Positions 1-10,445 of a stretch of DNA of 64,000 nt are shown piece after piece; position 1 is the first letter of the stretch, and each line of letters starts with the position of its first letter. The stretch lies in NCBI RefSeq assembly GCF_051106095.1, contig NC_135783.1, positions 192,342,947 to 192,406,946 of the forward strand. The letters are read 5' to 3'. The notes under the pieces were generated by a model. That model ran no database searches, had not been told where the DNA came from, and worked only from the letters and a program-made list of their open reading frames with translations. A program made the position numbers and the translations under genes. This DNA is from Pogona vitticeps. Taxonomy: Eukaryota; Chordata; Lepidosauria; Squamata; Agamidae.

Positions 1-830
1 TCCCATGGGATCTTAGAACTGAAGAAAAGAAGACTGCTGTGAATGTAGAACCACATATAATGGATAGCTAGTTCTGGGTCACTTTCATAGCAGCTTCTGG
101 GGGAAAAGCTGCTGAGTAGCAGAGGGTTAGGCTGCTGTGCTCTGCAGTCCTTCGCCTAACCTGGTTGCCTGGCAAAACTGCAGGAAATGCTGTATTAGAA
201 TATAAGAGGACACTAAATCACAACATGCAGTTGTGACATAATGGGATAAGACACCACAGCCATGATGTAGTTATATAGTTATCTGTGATACCGGATCTAT
301 TTTCATTTGAGGCTCAAGTGATTGTTTAAAGTGGTGGTGTACATTCACTCTTGTCAAAAAGCAGATTAAATGAATTATATTTGCTTCTTTGCTCAAATTT
401 CAGCTGGCTGTAAAATATATCCTTGGAAGGGCAAAGAGGGGCTGCATATTACCTGGGCCCTTGTACTATCTGTAAAGGAGTGTAAAGCCATCACAGTGAA
501 ACAGAGTTTTTCTCTGTACCTGGGCAACAATATCGGTCAGACAGCCTTCAGGTGAGTCCAGGCCAGGTACCTTAGTTGCAGACTTTGGACAGAGGAACAG
601 GGAATGTTTGAAGGGTGGATTTGATGGCAGGGTAGGTGGCCTGTGTTTGTCACAGAACAGTCTCCAGGGAAGAGAGGGAATATGTTAAAGCCATGAGTGA
701 GTAGGTGGATCCAAGCAAGGTATCACTCAAGAGTACTATTCTGGGGCAAAGGAAAAGGTGCTGGAGTGGGGTAAAGCCAGTCCTTCAGAGAGATATTGTT
801 TATGTAGTGGAGAAGGCCACAACCAGAAAC
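1..830. other. No gene seen; unique AT-rich DNA
   Basis: I see no recognisable coding exon, RNA gene or repeat in this stretch. The small open frames have no known motif and no splice-bounded exon character. Confidence 0.5.
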
Positions 831-854
831 AAGCAAGCAAGCAAGCAAGCAAGC
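831..854. repeat. (AAGC)n short tandem repeat
   Basis: About six copies of a tetranucleotide AAGC directly abut the left end of the MITE at 852-1114. Confidence 0.85.
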
Positions 855-1114
855 ACCATTTCCCCTGAAAATAAGCCCTAGTATAATTTTTCAGGATGCT
901 TGTAATATAAGCCCTACCACAAAAATAAGCCCCAGTTGAGTGAAACCCCACCCTCCACCATTGTGCAGCAACCAGAATAAGATGACATGGCTGTCTTTGA
1001 ATAAATGTAGATTCTTGTACAGTACTTGAAAAAAAAATCCCCTGAAAATAAGCCCTAATGCAGTTTTTGGAGCAAAAATTAATATAAAACCCTGTCTTAT
1101 TTTGGGGGAAACAT
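852..1114. mobile_element. MITE with CCTGAAAATAAGCCC arms, copy 1
   Basis: The left end reads CCATTTCCCCTGAAAATAAG. The right end, reverse-complemented, reads ACCATGTTTCCCCCAAAATA, so the element has inverted ends of about 18 bases. Sub-terminal copies of CCCTGAAAATAAGCCCTA occur at both sides. A second, better matched copy lies at 21911-22192. There is no coding capacity, so it is a non-autonomous DNA transposon. I saw no convincing target duplication and do not assign a superfamily. Confidence 0.65.
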
Positions 1115-4100
1115 GGTAAGTAAGTCAGTCCTGCCAGAAAGTGGTTGGAATTTGAAGAACGTTCTTGGGAGAAACACTGTCCAATTCCTATTCTCTTATC
1201 CATATACAGGGGGAGGGGGAGGGGGAGTACACCTGTTGTTATGCTTGATTCCAAGGCAAGGAAGAGCTGCTGACCAGAATTCTAACTTGCAGTCCATGTG
1301 TTGAATAATTTTTGCATGTGGGTCCAAGCTTTGTATATGCATGCATGGGTTCTATAGTCAGGGATCCCAGCAGCGCGTCTGCCCCAGCTCCCATGTACTC
1401 TCTGTGTGGCCCTGCAAAAGTGTGTATGGAAGCAGAATGACACCAAAGGCACTCTTTTGCTCAAGGTGCTGTTTTTCCCCATAACCTGCTTTGCATTGGA
1501 GCCTGTCCATGTTTTAAGATAGTTAAAACATACCTTGATCCTATCGTTTACAGAAGCACGTTTGATGGGGATGTAAGAGAGGGCCTTCTCAGTGCAAGTC
1601 TAGGCTGGCTCCATCTACAGTCCTGTTCAGGTATTACTTATCCGAGTGAAATCACCACACCTAGAAAGAAGTATGCAGGCCACTCCTCTCTATCACCACT
1701 TTTTCCATGTAGAAAGTCACTGAAGATGAGACATTTGTGCTCACATCTAGAGTGAAGATGTAAGTCCCTGGGAAAACTGGAGCTCTTGGTCACTTGTAGA
1801 GGCTACATGCAAGCAGAAACATCTCCTCTACGTATGTATGACTTTCCATGTGGAGAAAGTGATGAGAGAGAAGGGGAGTATATGTCCTCCCTCTAATCAT
1901 GTGAGTCTGTCTATGGAAAGAACACTTGAAAAGGGCATTTATTGCCCTTGTGCCATCAGATAAGGGCATATTTATTCAGACAGGACTTCAACATTTATGC
2001 CGTTCCGTTGTCAAATAAAGGTTTTAGTCTCATTTCTTTTCATTGTTGCATTTTTAATTGAATTTATACATGTTTTAATTCAGATTTGAACTGAGTATTT
2101 GCTTTATTGTCAAAAGCAGCCTCGAGCAAGATTCTTGGCAGAAAGTCAGGATATACATTTAATAAACGAATAAGCATGGGTGACAAAGGCACAGAGTATT
2201 TGAGAACACATCACCATATAATTTAATTGAGAATTAGAGAGAGGGAATTGAATGCAGCATTGAACGTTGACATCCTGAGCCTCTGACTGAGCCAAGATGT
2301 TCAATGTCATAGGGGAAATAAATGAACGAATAAATAAATATATCTTCCAGCTGTTAAAAACACTATGGCCCACTGTGCACTTAATGTTAAGGTCATGGAG
2401 GTCACTTTCAGATCTGTCTAGCAAAACTTTATTTCAAATAAGGCACAATTAACATTTGTTTCTTATTTCAGGCCTATGTGATCATGGAAACTGGCACTGA
2501 AATTCCCATAGTATTTGTAGAAAGTGGTTAAAACTCGTTCGGGATTCACATTCAGCTCTTGGAGAGTTCAGCCATCAAGCATAGCCATGAGGTTCCCAGC
2601 TGCCCTGAGAAGCCAAAAGTCCATATAGTCTGTCTTTTTTCTAGCCATTTGGGCTACAGGTAGACCGTGGAGGATGAAATCACATATAAAGGGAAAGGCA
2701 TACAGTACTCAGCTTTTTCTCTGGGTGTGCCTTTCCTTTCCCCTACATTTAGACTTGTAAATGAAGAAGTTTTAACTCCTAATCACCGATCACAAAACTA
2801 ATATGCAAAAGGAGGAGTGAGGTGAACTCAGCCTAGGATAGGAGAATCAGATGTCTTATATCATTTTCAGGAGCTATGCGCCTAGTGATGTGCTAACTGT
2901 ATCGTCTAGTTTGGGCCTAAGAATAAAAGTGGGAATATGTGGAACACAGAAAAAAAAAGGTGAGGTAGCAGTCAATGAAAATGGAATAATGAGAAGCAGA
3001 AGATGCTGTCTTGGAGGTGTGCATAACTTTTTTTTCAAAAGAGAGCAACTTAGCATAAAATGAACAAAGAGCAGCACAGGGCAGAGAGAAGCAAGGGAGG
3101 ATTACTGTGGCCACCATACAGAAATTAGCCTCTCCTTAGACCCTTCACCTCAGCCTTGTTGTTCAAGCCTGCAGGCATAGACTTTTGCAAAAAAACAAAC
3201 AACATGCATTATTTGATGTTCCTGCATTATTTGGGGCTCTTGGAATTTTGGAGACCACATTCTGTGGTCTGGAGGGCCTGAAATATTACCTCCTTTGCTC
3301 TATTTACATCCTGGTGTAATTATCACTGTTGAGTCTTCCACAGGGAATCCTGTGTCTGCCTGAGGAAAACAGAGTTTATGCTGTTCCTTGCCTCCCCCAG
3401 CTTTCCCGCAAATAATTTACGAGCTTTAGTCACCTGCTGGGGTGTTCTAAGTAGCTTATGAGGGCTTTTTTGTGTCAGGCCAAAGACCATCCATATACCC
3501 AGAAGGTGGACGACGTGTGAAAAGTGTCCCTGTGTGTATGTACACACTGGGTTTTGTCAAATCCTAACATTGTTTTCACTTACAGCGGAGTTCTTACGTG
3601 ACTTAACTACCAAAAAAGTGCTGCCACTTTAAGGAAGAATACGAAAGGCCTGGAAATAAAATCAAGAGAATAGAAAGCAAGCTTGTGGGCAAGCTGAGGG
3701 AGCAATCGGCGGGCATCATATTTCTTATTCTGTCTGTAGCTGTTGCGGTTCCTGGTTAAGTCCTCACAGCACTGAGCTCCCAGGCTTGTGATCTGCAGCT
3801 CTACTGGCAGAGATTTTTATTGCCGACAGCTGGTCACCTGTCTGCACATGAGATAAAACTAGCACAAACTGCTCCACCAGCAGCTTGTTAGCAGGATGAC
3901 TTGACAACATCATTGCTTGCCATTCCGAGCCGCTTTATTTTAGTCTGACAATGGGAGAGTTATGGTGCTCAAGAACTCAGGGAGGAAGGAAGAATAATTA
4001 GCTTTCCTGGAGGCTACATTCCCTCAGCATGTCCACGTGGAAGCAGAACTCATCAGAATGTATTGTAAGCTATAATTGTCAATAGGGAGAAGTGAGATGC

Positions 4101-4723
4101 ACAGTAAGGTTACAGCCTCACCTTCTTTATACATGCGGATTTCTCTTCTGGGTTTCAGCTAGCCAGTTATCCACGCCCATCTCCATCCAGAATGCTCCAT
4201 GTGACTTCCTCTGTCTGGTTTTCCCTTATTTATTTCCCAATATATAGTGTACGTTCCACAGCTGCTGAACATACTTAGTTTTCATTGTATTTTTTTTTAA
4301 AGTTTCCTTGAACATGTTGACACTGCCCTCTTGTTTCTCAAGGGCACCTTTTGAGCTCTATTCTGTCAGCACCCATGCCACACCCACGTTTGGTATTGGA
4401 AGGCCTGATGCATCCAAAATTTTCATCAGAATTTATGCTTGAATATAGGAATTGCATATTACTCCAAACACTGAACCAGAACTGATGATGTTGTTATCTG
4501 TGCATATTCCGTATCTGTTTTTCTGGAACATCCTTGTTATATCTGACAGAGCAGAGATGTTTTTGCAAAGCTGTAGAAAATCTGGGAAAGCGTATTTATT
4601 CACCACCGTATGATCCTAGCTTCATCTAGTTTAGAAACCCATCAGTTCCACTTGGCATCCTGATGTGTTACTGCTCCTCTTCCTCTAACACTCCTCTCCA
4701 ACCACTTCTCTTTTTTCTCACTG
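1115..4723. other. No gene seen; unique DNA
   Basis: No coding exon was recognised. The DNA is mostly AT-rich unique sequence with short homopolymers. The part at 3560-4000 is more balanced in composition and free of visible repeats; it is described separately as a possible conserved non-coding element. Confidence 0.45.
3560..4000. other. Candidate conserved non-coding element
   Basis: This block has no simple repeats, no long open frame and mixed composition, with stretches such as GCCGACAGCTGGTCACCTG (an E-box-like CAGCTG) and GAGCCGCTTTATTTTAG. It looks unlike the surrounding decayed DNA. This is an impression from composition only; conservation cannot be judged from one sequence. Confidence 0.2.
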
Positions 4724-5592
4724 TCAAGTTTCAAAATTTGGAATGTATAGAGTGTTAAAATAGTTAAAGGGACTGTAAAAAATGCAGTACTGAAAATCCT
4801 GTACATTGGACTTGAAAAATGAGGTTTGAGCTAAAAGTCAGTGCAAAAGAATCAGCTCTCCATCCGAGTACGAAAGTAAAGTCAATGTAAAATAGCATTG
4901 CCTTGCAAAAGAACTTCTTCCATACCTAACACTTGAGCGTGGAGATAAACATATAAGGAAATACAAAAAAACTTGAGAAAAAAATGCCTAGAGTCCTAAA
5001 ATATGGAGAGAGCAAATTGGTACCTGACCAACTTTGTTCACCAGCACTTGAGATTCATGACAGTTGAAAGCTATAATGTTTTTTTTTACCTTTTAATGAT
5101 GAATATTAGATATTTTCTATCCTTTTTAGGCCATAATTTCCTGCATTTTTAGAATATCATTAAAACAGTATTTTTATATATTTTTATTGTGTTTTTTTAT
5201 GCTCCTGCATTTTGGATTGAAATTTGACTGCAGTATTTGCCTGCAACGTAAGTTTAGTTTTCATATGTTTTTAAAGCTTTTGTGCCTACAGTTTTTCCAT
5301 AGATCTAAGACTGATTGTAACTGAAGTGTGCTTGGAGCTTCTCAGAATGTTTTCAGTATTCTTGGATTTATATGCATAGAAGCAATGTAGATGAATAATG
5401 CTTGTAGAAACGGACCAGGTGATATTGCTTGGAATTATTCCAACAATGGAGCAAGTTACTTTACTTGATACCCAGTAGGCTGTACTTACTTGATACCCAG
5501 ATGAATGTTGATATGATTGGAAATGGTTATCTGATTTACACTGGAATTAACCCTTTTTCAGGAATAAATGCCAGTTGTGCAAGCACAGGCTT
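4724..5592 (+). repeat. Unnamed interspersed repeat, copy 1
   Basis: Several blocks align in order with 50047-51780. They include TAGAGTGTTAAAATA near the start, TTTGTGCCTACAGTTTT, GATATTGCTTGGAAT, TTGATATGATTG, and the 3' block CTGGAATTAACCC followed by GGAATAAATG. The unit is about 0.87 kb, starts TGTCA and has an AATAAA near its end. No open reading frame is visible. It could be a solo LTR or another non-coding repeat; I cannot classify it. Confidence 0.6.
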
Positions 5593-5597
5593 CTGAT

Positions 5598-5862
5598 TTG
5601 AAATGGGCTCAAATCACTGGTTTGGAAGTTCATGCCAGTTCAGACACCAGCCACACAGGTGTTCCAAGGTTTGGTTCCCTGCCTCTCTGATGGGCGCCCA
5701 CTCAGAAGCAGTGCCTGGAGGAGACAGGACAGGGAAGCCGGGGCACTGCTTCTGAGTGGGAGCTTGCTAGAGGGGGCAGGGTGCCAAATCACAAAACAGT
5801 TGTTTGGCCAGTATCTGAATTGGCCTGAACCACTGAAATCATGGTTCATGCCCATCTGATTT
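5598..5862. mobile_element. Palindromic hAT-like MITE (GGGCAYGAACC type)
   Basis: The left part (AAATGGGCTCAAATCACTGG, then AGTTCATGCCAGTTCAGA) is mirrored by the right part, which ends GGTTCATGCCCATCTGATT. An inner pair of arms, CCACTCAGAAGCAGTGCC and its complement GGCACTGCTTCTGAGTGG, lies at 5698-5760. It belongs with the elements at 8640-8888 and 31437-31754, which show 8-bp target duplications. No duplication is visible at this copy. Confidence 0.6.
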
Positions 5863-6299
5863 TTCTTAGAGTTGTATAAAGGTCTATAGTGTTCATAGGA
5901 AGGTGTACAGGCATCAGGCTTTCAGACCTAACACCACAGTGTTTTCTCTGCCCATCACTCACAGGGGAATTAAGCTTCCTTTTCAGAAGTCTAGCGCTAT
6001 TGATTGCAGAATTGCAATCCTCTAATTAGGATAGTTAAAATCGACAACATTTTCAGCCTATATTGTGTGAGATTTGTTTATAGACATAGCATATTGACAC
6101 TCAATTTTGTGAAATGTTGGCTACAATGCACACGATTGTGGTTTTTTTAAAAAGGAGAACTGACAGAAGGTCAAAAGTTAGAAGAAAGGGGTCTCATGGA
6201 AGAAATATTTAACAAGTAGTAGCCCACCCTTGATTAAGCACTATTCAAAGCTAATGATCAGCAAGTCCAATTTGAGCTCTAGGGAAAACAGTTTCAATA
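5863..6299. other. No gene seen
   Basis: AT-rich sequence without recognisable coding or repeat features. Confidence 0.5.
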
Positions 6300-6301
6300 T
6301 A

Positions 6302-6723
6302 CAGTGGTGCCTCGCATTACGATGTTAATTCGTTCCAGCGAAATCGCTGTAGAACGAAAACGCTGTAAAGCAAATTTTAAAAGCCCATAGAAACGCATTA
6401 AAACCCGATTAATGCGTTCCTATGGGCTTGAAACTCACCGTCCAGCGAAGATCCTCCATAGTGCAACCATTTTCGCTGCCCGTGCAGTGAGGAATCTGTC
6501 CCAGAAAACAGCGGGTGGCCATTTTTTTACCCGGCGGCCATTTTGAAACCGCCGATCAGCTGTAGGAAAATCGTCGTTTTGCGAGAATCAGTTCCCGAAG
6601 CAGGGAACTGATCATCGCAAAGCGAAATTCCCCCATAGGAAATATTATTTTGCGATCGCAAAAACTTCATCGTTATGCGATTTTAATCGTAAAACAGAGC
6701 GCTCCTCTTGAGAGGCACCACTG
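6302..6723. mobile_element. Tigger-like (pogo/Tc1-mariner) MITE, copy 1
   Basis: The terminal inverted repeats are CAGTGGTGCCTCGC at the left and the complement of GAGGCACCACTG at the right. Both ends are flanked by TA, the hallmark target of Tc1/mariner-type transposons. The interior holds nested hairpins and motifs such as GGCGGCCATTTT and CGCCGATCAGCTG shared with the copies at 8235-8624 and 15887-16311. There is no transposase frame. The termini resemble the CCTCG-rich ends of Tigger elements. Confidence 0.8.
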
Positions 6724-6725
6724 TA

Positions 6726-7040
6726 TCATTAATCTAGTTGTTTCATTTGGGGAATCAGTAGTATCCATGCAAAATTTTGTGTTCCTAGGGCTTACTTTTC
6801 AGAGACTTTTCAGGGGAAACAAATAAACCAAGAAACATTTGATGAGATCAAGATATTATCAACCCAATTATTTAAGCTGGGAAATCTACTGATCCATGCA
6901 AATATTTATGTGATTTTAATATCTTCAGATTAAATACTTGTTTGTTGCTTGTTTTGATATCTTCCTATTAATGACTGAAGTGGATTGCATGCCTATGCAA
7001 ATGCACAGATTCCAATGCTGATTTGGAGAACTAGAATGGA
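6726..7040. other. No gene seen
   Basis: AT-rich sequence with no supported feature. Confidence 0.5.
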
Positions 7041-7312
7041 TGGTTGTTGTGGGTTTTTCGGGCTCTTTGGCTGTGTTCTGTAGGTTGTTCTTCCTAACAT
7101 TTCACCAGTTTCTGTGGCCGGCATCTTCAGAGGACAGCACTCTGTGCTCTGAAGATGCCGGCCACAGAGGACAGTGCTGTCCTCTGAAGATGCCAGCCAC
7201 AGAGACTGGCGAAACGTTAGGAAGAACAACCTACAGAACACGGCCAAAGAGCCTGAAAAACCCACAACAACCATTAGATCCCAGCCGTGAAAGCCTTCGC
7301 GAATACAACTAG
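7041..7312. mobile_element. Penelope-like terminal piece in inverted arrangement
   Basis: The right half (about 7153-7312, plus strand) reads through the repeat block CTCTGAAGATGCC, GGCGAAACGTTAGGAAG, CCCACAACAACCATTAGATC and GCCGTGAAAGCCTT. The left half (7041-7152) is the same block on the minus strand, so the two face each other around a short partly duplicated core. The same block occurs at 23216-23345 and 49625-49732. I assign it to Penelope-like elements because such blocks lie at their termini and carry hammerhead-like motifs; the assignment is from memory of the family and could be wrong. Confidence 0.5.
7180..7222 (+). ncRNA. Hammerhead-ribozyme-like motif
   Basis: The conserved boxes are present in order. 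TCCT (7180-7183) can pair with AGGA (7219-7222) as stem I. CTGAAGA (7184-7190) fits the CUGANGA box. GCCAG (7192-7196) pairs perfectly with CTGGC (7206-7210) as stem II, with one unpaired T before it. GAAA (7211-7214) follows. Stem III is only the self-complementary ACGT, so folding in a single molecule would be weak and a dimer is more likely. Hammerheads with very short stem III are known in Penelope-like terminal repeats. Activity is not shown. Confidence 0.4.
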
Positions 7313-8230
7313 AATGGAATTCAAGATGTAAGCAAGATGTAGAACAATAATTGAGTGCAGCTGGAGAAATCCACTGAACATTTTTATTGTTATCAGCGTG
7401 TACAGAGAGCTTTGGTGGATGAGTGAGGGCCACGGCAGACAAAACGGGCAGATTTGCAATTCGGAGATGGCAACACCTCATCCTTCCAGACATGCATTTT
7501 TAAAGCTGATATGTTTGCAAAATCATTACTTAAGCAGAGCCCCTTGTTTCCTCCTGATGATCAATCAAATTAAAGAAAACTAATCAACTTGCAAACTTTG
7601 TGAAAGAGAACAGTGACACAACCTTTATTGCATAAGGCCACTGTGGTTCTGATTGACAACCTCCTTGGCTCTCCTATTTTGGCCCTCAGTTATTACATTG
7701 TTATATGGAGCAATTCTAACACTTATTCCACTGTGTAAAAGTGACTCATGCAAAGTGATGTGTTGGGGGAATCTGTCTGCACACATATATCTCCCCTGCA
7801 CACACAGAGAGAGACTAGTACCCTGCTTTTCTGCCTAACGACAAGTCCTTTATTACTGCTGACAATAAATGAGACCACATTATGAATACATGGTGATGCC
7901 TGATAAGATTTTCTTTCTAACAGGAGCTGTGAATTATGAAAGCTGTGCTGGGACATTGAAAGAAAATATTCACTCCCCAGGCCTTAAAAATGCCTGGTGA
8001 TGGTAGGGCTGTTTTCATTATATTATTAAGAGAGTGTATGTTTTTGTATGTATGAGTTTCTGCACATACAGATATCTACACATATAGACACTTCCTATGC
8101 AGTCATTTATTTGAATCAATAGTATAGCTTTCCTGTTATCATTGACTTGAACCAGAGATCTGGAGCTCCAATTCCCATCTGCCTCAGAAGCTCACTGGAG
8201 AACTTAGATCCATCACTCATCCATCACTGA
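7313..8230. other. No gene seen
   Basis: Unique-looking sequence with no recognisable exon or repeat. Confidence 0.5.
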
Positions 8231-8234
8231 AATA

Positions 8235-8624
8235 CAGTGGTGCCTCGCACAGCGAGGTTAATCCGTTCCGGATTAACCCTCGCTGTGTGAAAGCATCGTT
8301 GAACGGAACGTAAAAACCCATTGGTTCCAATTGGGCCAAATACTCACCGTTCAGTGATGCTTCAGGATGGCCGGCAGCCATTTTCGCACCCTCCCCTCGC
8401 TTTACAAGGGTGCAAAAACGCTGCGTGTGGCCATTTTGTAGCCGCCGAACAGCTGATCAGCGGGTCGCAAAGCGAAGGTCGGTAAGCGAACCGCTTACCG
8501 ACCTTCACTCTGCAATTTTCGCCCTATGCAGGCACCGTTTTGCCATCGCATTTGAGACCGCAAAACCGGCCTCGTAGAGCGAATTCATCGCTCTATGAGG
8601 CACCCGTTGTGCGAGGCACCACTG
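8235..8624. mobile_element. Tigger-like MITE, copy 2
   Basis: The element has CAGTGGTGCCTCGC at the left and GCGAGGCACCACTG at the right, flanked by TA on both sides. The interior is largely self-complementary, including GGTCGGTAAGCGAA against its complement TTCGCTTACCGACC region at about 8478-8505. It is non-coding and of the same family as 6302-6723 and 15887-16311. Confidence 0.85.
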
Positions 8625-8639
8625 TAGTAGTATTCTGAA

Positions 8640-8888
8640 TGAGAGATAGGCACAAACTGCCGATTCAGTGGTTCATGCTGGTTTATTTCTTGGCTGAACA
8701 GGTTTTGATGCTTCCCAGCCTCACCTCTTCAGGCAGGTGCCCGCTCAGAAGCAGCAACCCGGCTTCCTTGTCCCACCTCCCCTGGGTGGTGCCTTCGAAT
8801 GGTCACCCACTAAAGGAGGCTGGGAACCATGAAACATTTGTTTGGCTGAGAAACGAACTGGTACGTTTAGCAGTTTGCGCTCATCTTG
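8640..8888. mobile_element. Palindromic hAT MITE with 8-bp target duplication
   Basis: The left end GAGATAGGCACAAACTGC mirrors the right end GCAGTTTGCGCTCATCTTG. Further in, the left GGCTGAACAG mirrors the right GTTTGGCTGAGAA and the two CCCAGCCTC/GAGGCTGGGA arms pair. The 8-bp direct repeat ATTCTGAA sits on both sides (8632-8639 and 8889-8896), as expected for the hAT superfamily. There is no transposase. Confidence 0.75.
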
Positions 8889-9108
8889 ATTCTGAACATT
8901 TTGGAGGAAGGATGGGCAGTCTTCCAACACAGTCTACTTCATAATAAATCCCCATAAAAATTAAAGCACAGGATTTGGTCACAGGAAATGCAGGCTCACA
9001 GTGGAGCTCTGAATATCAAGAAAACGAGCCAGTGGTGTGTCAGGAAAGAACCTTTTCATTCATTCAAATACTGCCCTTTGATAGATTTGCTGAACATACT
9101 GTCTAAAT

Positions 9109-9306
9109 CAGTCATTCTCAATGGGCCCCATGGGGGTCCCTGGCACATCTGAACAGGGCCACAAACTGGAAACAATTCTTCACATGCCACCTTACAAGGT
9201 TCATTATGCAAATTATACAATCCTGATTCAGCCAAATTTCATTTTTTAATATTGTGTTTATGGCCATGGCCAAAAAAAAAAAAAAAAAAAAAGGTGAGAA
9301 TGGCTG
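9109..9306. mobile_element. Short hAT MITE
   Basis: The 12-base termini CAGTCATTCTCA and TGAGAATGGCTG are inverted repeats with one mismatch. They are flanked by GTCTAAAT (9101-9108) and GTCTAAAC (9307-9314), an 8-bp target duplication with one difference. The interior contains a 20-base poly(A) run. The termini resemble the CAGTGGTTCTCAA ends common in hAT MITEs. Confidence 0.8.
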
Positions 9307-9314
9307 GTCTAAAC

Positions 9315-10265
9315 TGCACTGCAGCATAAAACAAAAAGTGCAACTTGTACTGATATATTAAGGGCACAAAGAAGACAGTTAATTAAAACAAATCCCGATG
9401 GGTCACAGAAGTGAATTGCAGTTCACATTATGGGAAATGGAAACTCTCAAAGACAGGAAGAGTGGAACAAAATGGCTGCAACCTGGCATTTTGTTGAATT
9501 CTACTCATCCTGTGACCTGCCATCCTAAAGACAGTTATATATTATGGCGAGTCAATTGCTCAACAGCTTTCCAGTTTTGTTTTGTTTTTCAGAGCTAAAA
9601 GGCAGCAAAAACTGGGGATTTAAAAAGCCAGGAACTTATTGTGTATTAAGCTTTTGGCAATACATGACTAGTGAGTCCCATTTGGCTTCCGGTTTGCAAG
9701 TTGTCTGAGCCAGGTCTAATTACAGGTGTTATAAAGTCCTTGAGCTGCAATCATGCAGTAATATGTAATACATGGTCCAACTAGCCTTACTCGGGTAAAG
9801 ACTGCAGTGAGGCCTGGCTGCTCATTCATTAGAATGAGGTAGCTACCTCAGGCAGCAGCTAGTAGGAGGCAGGAAGTCACTGGCAACTATGAACTAAGGA
9901 GCTGCATGCCCCATGCCAATACAACTCTTCACTTGCACTACCCACATAGTAGTTGGCTGCCCTTAGAACTTGTCCCATCATAAGTGTTAGACTAAGAATC
10001 AACTACTGTATTAGTCTCTCCTGTTCAAGTTAGGAGAGGCACATCTTGTTCTCTACCTCATGCTTGTGACTGGGATGGTGCCCCTGAAACCTTGAGGTGA
10101 GATGTCCTGCTCAGACAGCAAAACACCTTGGGCTAGTCAAGATATCAGCCATTGATCTGTGTGGAATTCAAGAGTATGGAACAGCAAGCATCGTGATATT
10201 CTGAGTGACTCTATTTCTACATCCTCATGATTGTTCCAATAAAGGTAGGGTGTGTTAAAAGTACA
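9315..10265. other. No gene seen
   Basis: No exon or repeat was recognised. Confidence 0.45.
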
Positions 10266-10445
10266 TTTTCAGAGCTTCTGTGCCATCAAGTCAAAACCAA
10301 CGCATAGCGACCCTTATAGGGCTTTCAAGGTAAATGAGATATATGAGTAGTTTTACCAGTTAGACACACACCTCAATGAGTTTCCATGGCCAATTCGGGA
10401 TTCAAACCCTCCAAAGTCCTATTCTGTCACTACATCATACTGGGA
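10266..10445 (-). mobile_element. tRNA-derived SINE (squamate type)
   Basis: Read on the minus strand, the head at about 10445 runs CAGTATGATGTAGTGACAGA, then GGGTTTGAATCCCGAATTGG (a B-box-like GGTTYGAATCC) and CCATGGAAACT. The body and tail, CAAGTCAAAACCAACGCATA and GCGACCCTTATAGGGCTTTC on the plus strand, match a common squamate SINE. It is related to the SINE at 19646-20232, which lies in the other orientation. Confidence 0.65.

Noticed and set aside
736-1254. 172-codon minus-strand open frame
   Set aside because: It runs through a MITE and an AAGC repeat; the composition is set by the repeats.
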